Shown here piece by piece: positions 1 through 11,016 of a stretch of DNA of 64,000 nucleotides. Origin of the DNA: Prostheceraeus crozeri (Eukaryota; Platyhelminthes; Polycladida; Euryleptidae); the NCBI GenBank assembly GCA_907163375.1, contig CAJQUW010000475.1, positions 5,001 through 69,000 on the forward strand, in the 5' to 3' direction. The first letter of the stretch is position 1, and every line of letters starts with the position of its first letter. The position numbers were made by a program, and so were the translations under genes. The notes under the pieces were generated by a model. That model ran no database searches and had not been told where the DNA came from. It saw only the letters and a list, made by a program, of their open reading frames with translations.

Positions 1-1
1 T

Positions 2-208
2 TAATAGTTTCCCTAACGTCTTTAACTTTCCCAACTTGTTCCTATTTAGATCGCGTTTCAACCGTTGCCATTCTTCCTTTATCATTTGATTATTTGATTT
101 ATAACGTGGTCGCCACGCTGCTGGCAACAACGTAATGCCCAAATGACGCCAAATCAATTCGCCTTTGTCTCTGAAGAGCTTCACGCCCTCTACGATGCAT
201 TTGAGATT
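2..208 (-). CDS. Open frame running off the left edge, unidentified
   Basis: On the minus strand a frame stays open from a TAA at 209-211 to the window edge (69 codons). Its composition is natural and basic (for example WRPRYKSNN and EEWQRLKRDLNRNK). It has no ATG near its beginning, so it may be an exon or the continuation of something else. A separate small frame with an ATG (267-190) encodes a 25-residue Arg-rich peptide beginning MTRRKRRQRG with a CxxC pair. Both lie just downstream of, and on the same strand as, the zinc-finger ORF at 330-1340, so they may belong to the same transcription unit. I do not recognise the product. It could be a chance ORF. Confidence 0.25.
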
Positions 209-329
209 TTATATACCGTTTCACATGTCTTGCAGTTCCCCCTCTGGCGTCGTTTACGACGTGTCATGATTAATGTTTACGCTTCCCAATCATAACTTAG
301 TCACAAAAATAGTAGATTGATCACTACAT

Positions 330-1340
330 TTATTCATCCAAATCCACATTATGCGTGAACCAATTCAATTGGTTCTTATAAACAGATTTGAGATTCAGAG
401 GTCTCCCTCGTTTATTACTAAAGTCAAGTGAATATTTGCGTGGGTCCCGATTTCTATTCTCTGGTCGAAGCGAGGCTTGGGGGACACTATTCACTTCATT
501 GGACGGAATCGGTTGACTCTCATATATCCGTTTCAACTTTTCGCGCTGACTTCTCCATATCTTCTTGCCCATATGCTCCTTATGCAACGAGACAAATTGA
601 CGGACTTTCTCTTCCTCCATGTCACGGTGCATCATCTCACCACAGACACATATATAGACAAACTTGTCACGTGCCTCATTCGTCTTGCCCTCGCACCACG
701 TCGGATTGCTTCGACGCACCTCCTTATGCTGTTTGCAAACATGCTCCCATAAGAAGAATGCTTGGTACATGTTATGACACCAGGGACAGCGTGCCAACTT
801 CACTTTTGACAAGTCGTACGGATATGAATTCGTGCTCTCCGACTCCACTGGGCGATTCGGGTCCAAGGGTTCGGTGGGCATATACATGCTCAAATAGGGA
901 CATAAATGTTCATCCCATTCATTCTCCTCCTCCTCCTGAATCTTCTCATCACAGTACCCGCACTGACCCACACATGGATGTTTATGGTAAGCTTCCATAT
1001 TATAGTCTTGCTTGCAAAGCATGCAGGTGAACTCACTCTCCTTGTCGCCCCAGTAACTCATTTCCAGAAAGCAGCAATGATCGGTATCGGTAGTCCACCA
1101 TTTCCCACAACGATCGCAATACTCCTTCCCTGTCTCCTTGCGTCCATGACTGATGCATTGTGAAAACAGTCGGAAGCGTTTATCGCAAAAATCGCACTCA
1201 TAATAGGGTTGAGGGCGGGGACGAACTGTGGTTCGCCTCTTCTTTGTTGGTGGCTCCATCATATCGTTGTTCAGATAATGTATCTTACGTAAACAATGAA
1301 CCAAAACCAATGTCAATCTGAATACACAAGATTCCTCCAA
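330..1340 (-). CDS. Cys/His-rich putative zinc-finger protein, family unknown
   Basis: This 336-codon ORF is the longest at the left edge. It holds a series of metal-binding-type pairs: C49/C52, C75/C78, H88-C89-C90, C106/C109 with H119/H121, C127/C130 with H145, C185/C188 with H200/H205, and C231/C233. That suggests five or six zinc-binding modules that are not regular C2H2 repeats. A basic patch (PPTKKRR, about residues 30-36) looks like a nuclear localisation signal. An acidic stretch (QEEEENEWDE) lies near residue 140, and the C-terminal 80 residues are basic. Translation may start at M1 or at the tandem Met27/Met28 just before the basic patch. The zinc modules resemble those at the N-termini of some virus-like DNA polymerases, but no polymerase motif is visible in the window. 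Function is unknown. Nucleic-acid binding is an inference. Confidence 0.5.
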   Translation of the reverse strand: MEESCVFRLTLVLVHCLRKIHYLNNDMMEPPTKKRRTTVRPRPQPYYECDFCDKRFRLFSQCISHGRKETGKEYCDRCGKWWTTDTDHCCFLEMSYWGDKESEFTCMLCKQDYNMEAYHKHPCVGQCGYCDEKIQEEEENEWDEHLCPYLSMYMPTEPLDPNRPVESESTNSYPYDLSKVKLARCPWCHNMYQAFFLWEHVCKQHKEVRRSNPTWCEGKTNEARDKFVYICVCGEMMHRDMEEEKVRQFVSLHKEHMGKKIWRSQREKLKRIYESQPIPSNEVNSVPQASLRPENRNRDPRKYSLDFSNKRGRPLNLKSVYKNQLNWFTHNVDLDE

Positions 1341-1349
1341 AATAAAACT

Positions 1350-1863
1350 GAAAAGAATAGGACCGACGTTCCTCTGCGTGTCGTAAGAGGCGACTAAAAG
1401 GGGCCTTTTGCCACTGCAGCTCTGGTGTTGGCAGTTTGATGTCTTATTCTTATTGCCTTTTCTCAGTGGCTATACTAAGTTGATGTTGCTGGGGATCCTG
1501 ACAGCCGAATCTTAGCTGTTCGGATATGCAACAAAGCTCTTTGAGCTTCCTCCCCTGTGGCATATCTGGCTATGCCTTTCCAAAGTCCCCTCAGCGATGG
1601 CCGCCGCCCCTCTTCGGAGGTAAGGTGTGGGGTGGGACCATTGGGGTTGCTTCCTCCCCCGGTCAATGCTGTTCACCCTGTGTGAATAGCTTTGGCTTGG
1701 GTATGCTAGCACCCCGGTGGTATCGGAATGGCCATCTCCTCCCCGGGGCACTCCTCGCCAGCAGTAGACATTAATTTGCTTACTGGGTGTGTCGCTTCGT
1801 ACTGTCTCGATACGAAGCCTCCTATCCGCTGGACGGAGCCGGGTAAAACAACAACAACAACAA
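1350..1863 (+). mobile_element. SINE-like or LINE-derived repeat with CAA tail
   Basis: This G+C-rich island sits between two minus-strand ORFs and differs sharply in composition from both. It begins near a segment containing GTCGTAAGAGGCGACTAAAA, a signature I associate with 5' regions of some RTE-type LINEs and SINEs derived from them. It ends in a short simple tail of CAA repeats (about 1848-1863), as expected for a retroposed element inserted in plus orientation. The ORF at 1864-2211 runs into it and loses its natural end, which supports insertion. I could not define a target-site duplication. The exact left border is uncertain by some tens of bases. Confidence 0.5.
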
Positions 1864-2211
1864 CGTAATTTCTTCTGCAAACGAATCAATCAGTTCTTCC
1901 ACATCCCAATCGTCACCAATGTTCAAATAGCGATAGGACACGACCAGTGCACCTTTGGGGAACTTTGCAGATGTTCGAATATCAAACAAGAAGCGTGGTC
2001 CATACAGTATTACATTCAGCAACTGGCTACGAAGCTCTGCAATAATCTTCTCTAACGACACAATTTTCTCATTTGTCGGAACAATATACAGTGTATTACA
2101 GTATCGTTCCACAATAAAGTCTTTCGATGAATAAGGTGTATAGGATATCTCCTTCTTGGGATGACGTGTCTCAGCCAGGGGGCGTAATCTACCCGTTAAT
2201 GTTGTCGACAT
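1864..2211 (-). CDS. Unidentified ORF cut by the CAA-tailed repeat
   Basis: About 116 codons of natural-looking protein from an ATG at 2211 (MSTTLTGRLRPLAET...) down to the repeat boundary. After that the frame runs into repeat sequence and stops at 1822. The region contains a probable amphipathic helix (IVSLEKIIAELRSQL) and a stretch ending DDWDVEELIDSFAEE. A TATA box lies 36-44 bp upstream of the ATG, which makes this the likely first ORF of the left-edge cluster and implies a very short 5' leader. No domain is recognised. The element or gene it belongs to is unknown, and I have not tried to connect it to the ORF at 330-1340. Confidence 0.4.
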
Positions 2212-2224
2212 ATGATGAGAATGA

Positions 2225-2256
2225 TTTTCTCTGACAGCGCCTTTACTTATATACCC
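2225..2256 (-). promoter_or_regulatory. TATA-box promoter for the left-edge ORF cluster
   Basis: The minus strand reads GGTATATAAG at about 2255-2246. About 30 bp downstream is a CAGAG-type initiator (around 2230-2225), and the ORF start at 2211 follows. The spacing fits a canonical TATA-to-start-site distance. The leader would be only about 15-20 nt, which is compact for a host gene. Confidence 0.4.
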
Positions 2257-2261
2257 TACCG

Positions 2262-2425
2262 CGACTCATCAAATGCGCCGATAGATGCCACGGCGCCACG
2301 TGCTCCGATGAATGTCAAGTGCTCCACTTCATGACCTCTTAGCACCCAAGTGCGCCGATGCGTGTCCCGGCGCCAAGTGCTCTGATGAATGGGCGTGTGC
2401 TCCGATGAATGGGGCAAGGTCATGT
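2262..2425. repeat. Degenerate short repeats upstream of the TATA box
   Basis: Several diverged copies of a unit like AAGTGCTCCGATGAATG alternate with GGCGCCAAGTGC. The GGCGCC cores are palindromic. The unit recurs four to five times with imperfect spacing, directly upstream of the TATA promoter, so it could be a control region or a decayed terminal repeat. Confidence 0.4.
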
Positions 2426-2523
2426 ACTTTAGTGAAAATGGGGTGGATAGGGGCCTTTCTTTGCTACTGATTCCTATTGTTTGTGAACAGGTGACGCCAA
2501 GCCTTTGTGTGCGCGCCGATCAA

Positions 2524-3527
2524 CAGACCACGCAGCCGATTAGAATTTAAAAAAAAGCGAAAAAAAGAATCCTTACCTTAGAAAAGCGAAAAAAAGCGAA
2601 CCCATAATTTCTACATCAAGCAACGTAGAATAGCGTTATAACAACATAATATGATAATAACGTTATAACGACAAACATATTATGATGACCATCAAACCAT
2701 ACGCTACCACGAATACGACGAACCTGTGTAGATTGCGAATATTACTTTCTAGTACAAAATAGATAACTTGTCGGAGCACCTCTTAGGAGGTATTTTTCGT
2801 GCATCTTGTTAAACGATTCGCAAATGCACCAGACCATATTTATACATAAAACTAGCTTTTGTATTCTATTAATGATCAGACATATAACTAGCAATCAATT
2901 TAGATTGCTTCAACTTTAGACAAATAATGTAGATTCCAAGATTATTTCATAGGATTGTTGAAACATAGTGTTGAAAAAATTAAAAAAAAATACTGCTAGA
3001 AAATTCAGCAGAATGAAGATGATTTCAGACCACCCAGCCGATTCGAATTTAAAAAAGCGAAAAAAAACGAATCCTTAACTTAGAAAAGCGAAAAAAAGCG
3101 AACCGATAATTTTAACATTAAGCAATGTAGAATAGCGTTATAACGACATAATATGCCATCAAGCCATAAACTACCACGAATACGACGAACCTGTGTGGAT
3201 TTCGAACATTACTTTCTGGTACAAAAATGATAACTTGACGCAGTACTTCTCAGGAGGCATTTTTCTTGCATCTTGTTAAACGATTCGCAAATGCAACAGA
3301 CCAACATTTATACATAAAACTAGCTTTTGTATTCTATTGGTGATCAGACATACAACCAGCATTCAATTTAGATTGCTTCTATTTTAGACAAATAATGTAG
3401 ATTCCAAGATTGTTTCACAGGATTGTTGAAACATAGTGTTGAAAAAATCAAAAAATACTGCTAGAAATACTGCCAGCAGAATGAAGATGATTCTATAATT
3501 TCTAGTGTGGTTTAGGAAATTTCTTTA
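2524..3527. repeat. 502 bp head-end tandem duplication within element A copy 1
   Basis: 2524-3025 is repeated at 3026 onward with moderate divergence. Both units begin with the CAGACCAC terminus and the AAAAAGCGAA array, and end near GAATGAAGATGATT. Copy 2 of the element has this segment only once, so the duplication is specific to copy 1. It leaves an internal transposon end at 3026. Confidence 0.7.
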
Positions 3528-4249
3528 GCTGCCATGCTTGCAACTGCTCAATTAGCCAAAAACTTTGAACATCTCTTTTATCTAAATATTCCAAAGCATA
3601 TTGATATTTTCACGTATTTGTTAGATAGGTTAGTTTTCTTCAGAGCTCGTAAGCCTAATACTATGCTTGCTTAGTAGGATGCATTTTTGCAAAGGAAAAT
3701 ATCGCTCACAATTAAGCTATATTATTGAAGCAAAATTGAAATTTAATTAGATGGGCATTGTTGCAAACAATAATTTAGATGTGAAAGTGTCAACTTGTAT
3801 CTTTACTATCAATGAAATTGATATTGCTCAATTATGCAGCCCTATAGTGATTAGACGACAAATATTTCAAAAATGGATTTTTTCGACAATTGACGACTGC
3901 CAAAGAGAGAAAATTATGTAGTCAGTGACGACTTACATTTGAGTGGGTTCTTTACAGACCCCTTCCGTCAAGCTTTTGACTGCAAGTGGGCCTATTCCAG
4001 AGATCAAAAATGCGTCATGAGACATATATTAGCACTTTTCATTCAAAACTTTAGAGTAAATATACATCAATATTATAAACCTAAATTGATGAAAACCGAC
4101 GATAAATTATAATTTTGGCTAAATATTTGAAAATATTCCATAAAAACTATCACTATGCAGCCTACTTGAAAGGCCAATTATTAAGATCATGCTCCATGCA
4201 CTTCCATTAAAAATACAACCAAGTCCAAGCTTTGAATTGAATTGGAGAT

Positions 4250-4339
4250 AGCCAATATTGAAAAATATTGACTTTATTTTCGTCTTCGTTATTTTGTAAT
4301 AACTAACGAAAATAAAATCAAGGTCTTTCAATATTGGCT
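4250..4339. repeat. Hairpin in element A copy 1
   Basis: An inverted repeat with arms of about 40 bp begins AGCCAATATTGAAA and ends with its complement TTTCAATATTGGCT. The arms carry TTTATTTTCGT and its inverse, separated by a short AT-rich loop. The same hairpin with different point changes occurs at 30384-30475 in copy 2, so it is a conserved part of the element. Confidence 0.7.
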
Positions 4340-5320
4340 CTTTCCAATCGATTCAAAACATGCCAAATAGCCAAGACAATTTATCTAAAACCAAGTCCAA
4401 GCTATACGATGCAAGGTTCTCATTGTCTTGGATCGTTGGCACCACTTTCTCTGGTTGGATTTTATGTGGGCATCCCTATTTACTGACGCATTTGCCAGAA
4501 GTCATGAGTTGTTGAAGCACACGAGATAAGTCGATACCGCATAGTTCAGCACACAGAAGCTATGAAAATACATGTATATAGCGGGTGAAGTATGACGTAA
4601 TCAGTATGACTGCAGCAATGTAAACGGTAGTCAAACTATTTACGAAATAGTGCATTAGGCCTATTGGTAGATCTAATATTCTTCAATCTGTAACTCAGAA
4701 AGTTTCAGGTGGCTATAAGAAAATAGGCTACACATATCATATCAATATCATATTAATGAATGTCTTTATCAGTAGATGCAAAATGATTATTATACACATC
4801 AACTTTTTGCCTAGTTACACGTACTTCACGAAAATCACAGTGAAAGTGACAGTGCAATAAAAAATTCAACACAAAATACTCCATTGTGTATATTATCACA
4901 TCAATTTCTTAGGCCTATTTGTCAACATTATGCAATGCACCTCACTCATTCGCATAAACAAAACCGCTTTTTTCACTTATCCAACATCAATCTTCTAAGA
5001 AAACTCGATAATAGGCCTCCCGTGTCTCTGGCAAGCCAGCATGGATTAATGTCTCGAATTCCTTGAATGATAAATTCGATGACATTCATTTGTAGTATGT
5101 GACCCACATGCACTTTCAACATGCATCAATTCAGAATCGTGTAAATGCTATAGCACCATGGCCTCAAAGTTACTATAAAAAATTGTGCATTTACCGGAAC
5201 GCACTACGCCTTGTCAAGAATTGCTACATGACTTTTTTTGTTACTAGTACTAAGGGCAAATTTTCCAATTCCTATATAATATAGTTATTACATAAGATTA
5301 TGCAATCGTCAAGATGTGCA

Positions 5321-5606
5321 TTCAATTGTCAACACTGATGACTTCACCATTATTCATTTTGTTGACAATGATCATCACGATACCTTGCAATCAGATATCG
5401 ATCGTTTCGTGACATGGGCTGCTGACAAAGATCTAGCCATCAATGCCGAAAGTGCAAGACTACATGTATCACCATCGGCCGATCCAACATCTCGTCTCCT
5501 GTCACTATTGGTGAAGTCTCATCAGTGAAGTCTCCGATGGCAAGCTCCTTGGGATCGTTTTTCAATGCAATACCAAGTGGACTCTTCAGACTGACGTTAT
5601 GATCAC
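5321..5606 (+). mobile_element. 5'-truncated LINE, left part (reverse transcriptase)
   Basis: The translation includes VDNDHHDTLQSDIDRFVTWA and DKDLAINAE, matching the segment just after the catalytic YVDD block of non-LTR reverse transcriptases (the 'W...L.lN..K' region), followed by DGKLLGIVF. The LINE is truncated at its 5' end. It is inserted into element A right after the motif CAATTGTCAACAC, which in copy 2 continues directly into ATGGATGATAGC. The frame is broken near 5525. The other half of the LINE is at 11017-11525, because a BEL/Pao element landed between. Confidence 0.7.
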
Positions 5607-5840
5607 TGTGGAAAGTTAGCCCACTCTAAGAGGAGAGAGAAAAACAACCTCTCTATATCAGATCAAACTTTGTTGTGAAGGAAACATTAACATTGGAGAT
5701 GAACGAGAGAGTCTGACCTTTGACATAAGTCATTTCAGCATGTCACGAGACTAGGAAATGGACGAGTCCACAGCAGAGAAAGTTATTTATCTTCTCTAGG
5801 ATTACACTCACAAGCGAGCAAGCACATGTAATTGTTCACA
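5607..5840 (-). repeat. BEL/Pao 3' LTR
   Basis: 234 bp, TGTG...CACA, about 95 percent identical to 10787-11016. Confidence 0.9.
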
Positions 5841-5880
5841 GAGCTCCCCAGGGCTGCGAACGCAGGAGAGCGGAATAATG

Positions 5881-8803
5881 TCAGACAACTTCTAAAGGGT
5901 ACAGGTGCTGAATCGCACGCCGGCTAGTCCGCCCATTGGAGATAACATCAGCCGCGCGTGCGTGTCCGTCGCGACCATAGTGGATAGAACCGACTCTGCC
6001 CACGACCCAACGAGAGCGCGGATGAGGCTTCCCGTCCAGCAATACGATATCTCCAGTCTTCGGAATTTGCGAGTCTCTTACCGTGCGCCGCCAATTTCTC
6101 AGAGCAGGAAGATATTCTCGGCGCCAGCGATTCCACAGGTGCTCAGCAACTCGAAGTCGATGTCTCCAGCGATGACCAAGGCTCTCAGGGGGTAGTGAGG
6201 TGCTGTCGCTGATCGAACGGTCTGTTAGGGCCGGAGGGGGGCAGCCATACAAGAAGTGTGCAGGTGTGAGGGGCTCGTCACCCTCATCTTCATTGATGAT
6301 GCACAGAGGGCGACGAATAATTCGCTCTGCGCATTCTGCTGCGCCTGTCTGTAATTCAATTAAGGAAAGAGAAGCACGAGAGAGTGTAGCGATGAGTGCT
6401 CTCTTCACTGTTCCTACCATCCTCTCCCAGAACCCGCCCCACCAAGGCGAACGAACTGGGATAAGAAACCATTCGACTTCACCTTTGAGTAGCGTTCGCA
6501 AGCAGGTGAACGATGTGCCGTTGTCACTGTAGAATGAGATGACTCGACCACGCAGAGCCATGAATCGGCGGATCGCGAGGGAGGTGTGGGTTTTATTTAG
6601 TGAGCTGACAACTTCGAGGTGAACAGCGCGTGTCACCGCACACGTAAATAACAGTATTCATGCTTTGCCCTTTTCTCTTATGTATAGTGGACCACAGTGA
6701 TCAATGCCAGTACGTTCAAAAGCTCTAGCCTCTGCAGTTCTGAATTTGGGGAGAACCTTCCGGAGTTCGGAAGGAGCGAGAATTAATTTTCTTACAAGGA
6801 ATGCAGGCTCCCAATATCTTCTTGACGAGTTGACGGAGACGAGGCGTAACAAAGGATCGTGAGTATTCAGCAATTGTCGAGCTTGCACCTTGGTGAAACA
6901 GTCTGGCATGAATGTCTTTGACGAGGAGAGCAAACACAGGCGACTCGGAGTTGATGAAGGGCAATGGATCCTCATTCGTGCGTAGGCGACTGAGTAGGGT
7001 TCCATCGTCTCCTACGAACAGCTTGTATTTCGGATCATTCTTGGCTGGATCAATTCCGCGTTGAGAATCCTTGATCAGCACAGATGCAGCATGACGGATC
7101 TCAGTAGCGCATAAGTCTAATGTCAGTCTTTCAGAAGTTGATGACTTTGCGTTCTTGACGAACCTGAGACTGTATGCGATCACTCGACAGGCCTTTCTCC
7201 ATGATGACCATCTACTCACAGGAAGACTAGGACTGTCACGAGGATGTGGCACAGTGCGAAGTGTGACGGCTCTCGTAGGAAGTTGTGGTGGGCCATTCCA
7301 TCATAACGAAGAATTTGCAAGTTTATTAGCTGACATTCCACGTGTCGGTAAGTCTGCTGGATTGATCGAAGTGTCGATGTGGTCCCAGGAGTCGATAGAA
7401 GTTCCTGCACGAATCTCCTGCACTCTGTTTCGAACAAAGAGATCACTTGAGTTGTTGCGAATCCACCCGAGCGCGATCATCGAATCAGAGAAGAATCGAT
7501 AGGGCAACAGCTTAAGTTCAGGTACAGTGCTGCGCACGTAGTTGAAGATTCTGCAGCCTAACACGGCGGCCATGAGTTCGAGAGAAGATCAGTCTGGTTC
7601 CAGAAGTCGGACTATTGAGGTAAACACACGCGGCGTAGGCCTTTTCGGAGGCGTCGACAAAGATAAGGAGGTGGCACTCGGCAGTTGCGGGGTTCGTCAA
7701 AGTAATTCGTCGAGGACAGCTGATTGTAGCGATTTCTGGAAGTTCGATCAGGAGCGAAGCCGCGGATTGCGTAATAGGTGCAGGCAGCGGATCATCAATG
7801 TCTTCACTGGAACGCCAGGCGCTCTGAATCAGGAAGCGGAAGTTGATGCTCCACGGAGCGATCAAGCCGAGTGGATCAAACGTCTTGGCAGCTACAGAAA
7901 GGAGTTGACGTCGAGTTATCACTTTACTTTGGCACTTGAGTAGGACTGAGTGTTGATAGAGAGTTTGTCAAGATTCAAATCCCAACGTAGTCCAAGGATC
8001 TTGACCTCGTCATTCTCGGAACACCAGGTTGGTTTTAGTGCAGCTTCAGATGTTGCAAGATTTCTCTATTTCATACCGGCCTTCTCAAACAGAGTCTCAG
8101 CACTATGTCGGAGATTTGACAGTTCTGTGGTTGAGTGAGCTTCGATCAGCAGGTCGTCGACGTATAATCCAGTGCTCAAGGACTGTGGTACTGAAGTCTC
8201 GGAGTTCAGGTGGTGCTTGATCACGTTACTCAGGATCGCAGGAGCACAATTGAGACTGGTGAATCTATACGGTTTGCCAGACGGCAGGAGAATCATGAGG
8301 AATGAGCGATCACGATCGTCGATACCGATAGTGACGAAGGCTCTCTGAATGTCGGCAGTCATTGCACAATGATACAAACGGAATCGAAGTAGGACAGCGA
8401 CCAGATCGAGGGAGACAGTAGGGCCTGGATGAAGCAGGCAGTTCAGACTAGAACCGTTCTGGGGCTTAGCCGAGGCATCAACAACGACACGGAGTTTCGA
8501 ACCTTGGACAACTCCATGGTGAGGAATGTAGTTACCTCCGCTTCGATCAGTAGGCTCAATAACGCCAGGGCTGATCCACTCACGAAAGACTTCGCGATAT
8601 TCATCTTGCAAGTTGCTCGGCAAGCGGAAGAATTGTTTCAGACGTACACTTGCTTGGTCAGCATTCAGAGACGGTCGCTCATCGTTGATCCACGGGAGTG
8701 AGACTTCATATCTTCCATTAGACCAATTCGGAGGTTTCAGCGAAACAGTTATCAGGAACTCTAACACCGACATGTTCAAGGTCCCACAGTTGACTCGGAT
8801 CAC
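5881..8803 (-). pseudogene. BEL/Pao pol region (reverse transcriptase, RNase H, integrase), fossil
   Basis: Reading from 8803 downward on the minus strand, the region shows a Pao-type reverse transcriptase with YVDD, then an RNase H segment (VFVDASEKAYAACVY-like), an HHCC-type integrase N-terminus, an integrase core with SDNGTSF and a GGFWERMV block, and a DUF5641-like C-terminal module ending at 5881. It is a decayed copy and is described only as a fossil. Confidence 0.85.
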
Positions 8804-10775
8804 AAGGATGTGGCGAAGACCTCAGAACAACATTGCGTGCGATATTGACGAAGGTAGAGAAGTCATTAGAATTCAAGCGTCCCGATAGAACCCAGCCGAA
8901 GACAGTGTTCCACGCACTAAGGCCACGCGTAATGATCGGAAACACGGACAGAAACAAAGCATGTAGGCATTCAGCTCCTAACACAATGTCGATGGGCTTA
9001 GGTCCGCCTGCATATTCGTCAGCAAGAACCATCTTCCGAAAGTCAGCAGGGAGTTCGTTAGCGTCAATCTTGGACCCTGGCAAGGGACTGCAGATCTTCT
9101 CCGTGATCCAGAGCTTGCATAGGATCGATGTCGCGTCGCGTCGATTGCGCAACTGTAGTAGAATTCGTCGACGTTTCACAAGAGAGCTTGTCTGACAACC
9201 GAAGCTTTCAATGACGAATGATTCCTGTTCGATAATTGGAGCCCTGACAGTTTCTGCGAGTCTCGCAGTGACGTAAGAGAATTCACTTGCGCCGTCGATG
9301 AGTACACGGGCTGTCAATTTGTCTCTCTGTGCCACCGAGGAAGCGCTATCAGGCAGATTAACGTTGACCAGTGCCGTTTGTAAGATAACGCACTGGAGTG
9401 AATGCTGGAGCCCTGCTGCACGTAGGTTGACAGCGCCCTGTGAGGGAATGTCCGTGCTAGGCGTGTTGCTAGCATGAGCAGGACTCGCGTTGCTTGACTC
9501 AGCAGGTCGCAGATCACAGTCATGAAGTGACGTGTGGCGGCGTGAATTGCAGACACGACAATTTACCCTTGAGGGACAGTTTGCACGTCGATGTCCTGTC
9601 CTGAGGCAATTGAGGCAAAGACGCTGGGACTTGACAGCTTGCAGTCTTTCAGAGACAGGTAACTTGCCGATCGGGATCAGAATCTCTGAGTTGGCACCTG
9701 TACTGGCGGTAAGTGCAGATGTAGTTGACCTTGTACGCTCGGCAGTAGCTGATGATGGGCTGTGACGTGATCGGTCCTTTGAAAGGTCAATGTTGAGAAG
9801 CTCTAAAGTTTCCACCTCAACTCGAACAAAGTCAAGAGGCTTTTGAAGATCGCAACGTTGTAGAGGATCAGGATTTCTTCGATTCCACTCCATTCTGACG
9901 TTAGGAGGGAGTTTCTGAAGAAGCAGGGGCGCCAACAGCATGTCAAATATGTTGGACGAGACGCCACCGCGTAGCTCGTTGATGAGTTGATCAATTTCTC
10001 TCAGCGAAATCTCAGATGTGTCAATTAGACGTCGAAATGCTCGGGAGTCACTCTCAGCAACAGGTAAAAAGGCTACCAGTCGATTTGCGTGGAGTCCGAT
10101 CAAGAGGTTGGGGTTACCGAATCTTCTTTGTAGATCACTGACCGCTGGTGAATAGTTTGCTGCTGTAGTGGCGATTCCCTTGACAGCATCGCTGGCAGGT
10201 CCACGCAGACAGGATTTCAAATACATAAATTTGCGAATATTCGAAATGTCTGTGTCGTGGACTGCAGCCGCGAACTGGTCCCAAAATGATCTCCAACTCA
10301 TGTGATCGCCGTCGAAAGTAGGCAGAGTAAATTTTGGAAGCGTGATGTGATCGTGCGAATGAGTCGCAGAGGAAGTTTCACTCATCACGAGTCCCTGCTC
10401 AGAGTTGCGGGACTGCTGATGTTCCTCCAGTTCTTGTTGTCGAAGCTTCGCCTGCAGGAATGCGCCGTTGTGCTCTTCCATCTTCTCCAATTCTGCTTCG
10501 ATGTCGTCTTCTCTCTCACCTGAGAATCGTTGGATGTACTCTTCGTCCAGTTCTCGAAGTCGGCTCATTGCGTCGTCTAGGACAAGAGTAGCACCGCGAA
10601 TTTTGGCTAAGTCTGTGTCGGAGTCAATCAGTTGCTCAACTTCTTGACGGGCACGAGTCACTGTTCGACGACATACTGATCTTCTTGCTCTCAATATGTC
10701 TGTAGGTAGACTCATGTTGCTTAGTGTGCGAAAAGAATCGGAGTAGATGAAACGAAGTACCGATATCCGCCTCAC
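8718..10775 (-). pseudogene. BEL/Pao gag and protease region, fossil
   Basis: This long ORF holds an N-terminal coiled-coil region, a DUF1759-type gag core (LPKFTLPTFDGD), two Cys/His zinc knuckles (CLNCLRTGHRRANC type) and a retropepsin-like domain of the DUF1758 type. It starts just inside the right LTR. A candidate primer-binding site (TGGTCCGGTGAGG on the minus strand) lies directly next to that LTR. Confidence 0.85.
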
Positions 10776-10786
10776 CGGACCAAAAT

Positions 10787-11016
10787 TGTGGAAAGTTAGC
10801 CCACTCTAAGAGGAGAGAGAAAAACAACTTCTCTATATCAGATCAAACTTTGTTGTGAAAGAAACATTAACATTGGAGATGAACGAGACAGTTTGACCGT
10901 TGACATAAGTCATTTCCGCATGTCACGAGACAAGTGGACGAGTCCACATCAGAGTAAGTTATTTATCTTCTCTAGGATTACACCGACAAGCGAGCAAGCA
11001 CATGTAATTGTTCACA
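10787..11016 (-). repeat. BEL/Pao 5' LTR
   Basis: 230 bp, TGTG...CACA, followed by the target duplication ATCAC. It is the partner of 5607-5840. Confidence 0.9.

Larger units (their letters stand above)
5607..11016 (-). mobile_element. BEL/Pao LTR retrotransposon, fossil copy
   Basis: The element is bounded by two LTRs (5607-5840 and 10787-11016) that begin TGTG and end CACA, with a 5 bp target duplication ATCAC on both sides (5602-5606 and 11017-11021). It lies on the minus strand, so its 5' LTR is the right-hand one. The parts in order are a BEL-type gag with zinc knuckles, an aspartic protease, a reverse transcriptase with a YVDD box, RNase H, an integrase, and a C-terminal DUF5641-like module. 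That domain order with these accessory domains is diagnostic of BEL/Pao. The copy is broken, with roughly five interruptions in pol. The LTRs differ at about 11 positions plus one small indel, near 5 percent, so the insertion is not very recent. It sits in a LINE. Confidence 0.9.

Noticed and set aside
428-1163. Plus-strand ORFs of up to 200 codons opposite the zinc-finger ORF
   Set aside because: They overlap the minus-strand ORF in other frames, have unusual composition and no motif; they are shadows of it.
330-1340. Zinc-rich ORF as the N-terminus of a virus-like DNA polymerase
   Set aside because: Only the style of zinc modules is similar; no exonuclease or polymerase motif occurs in the window.
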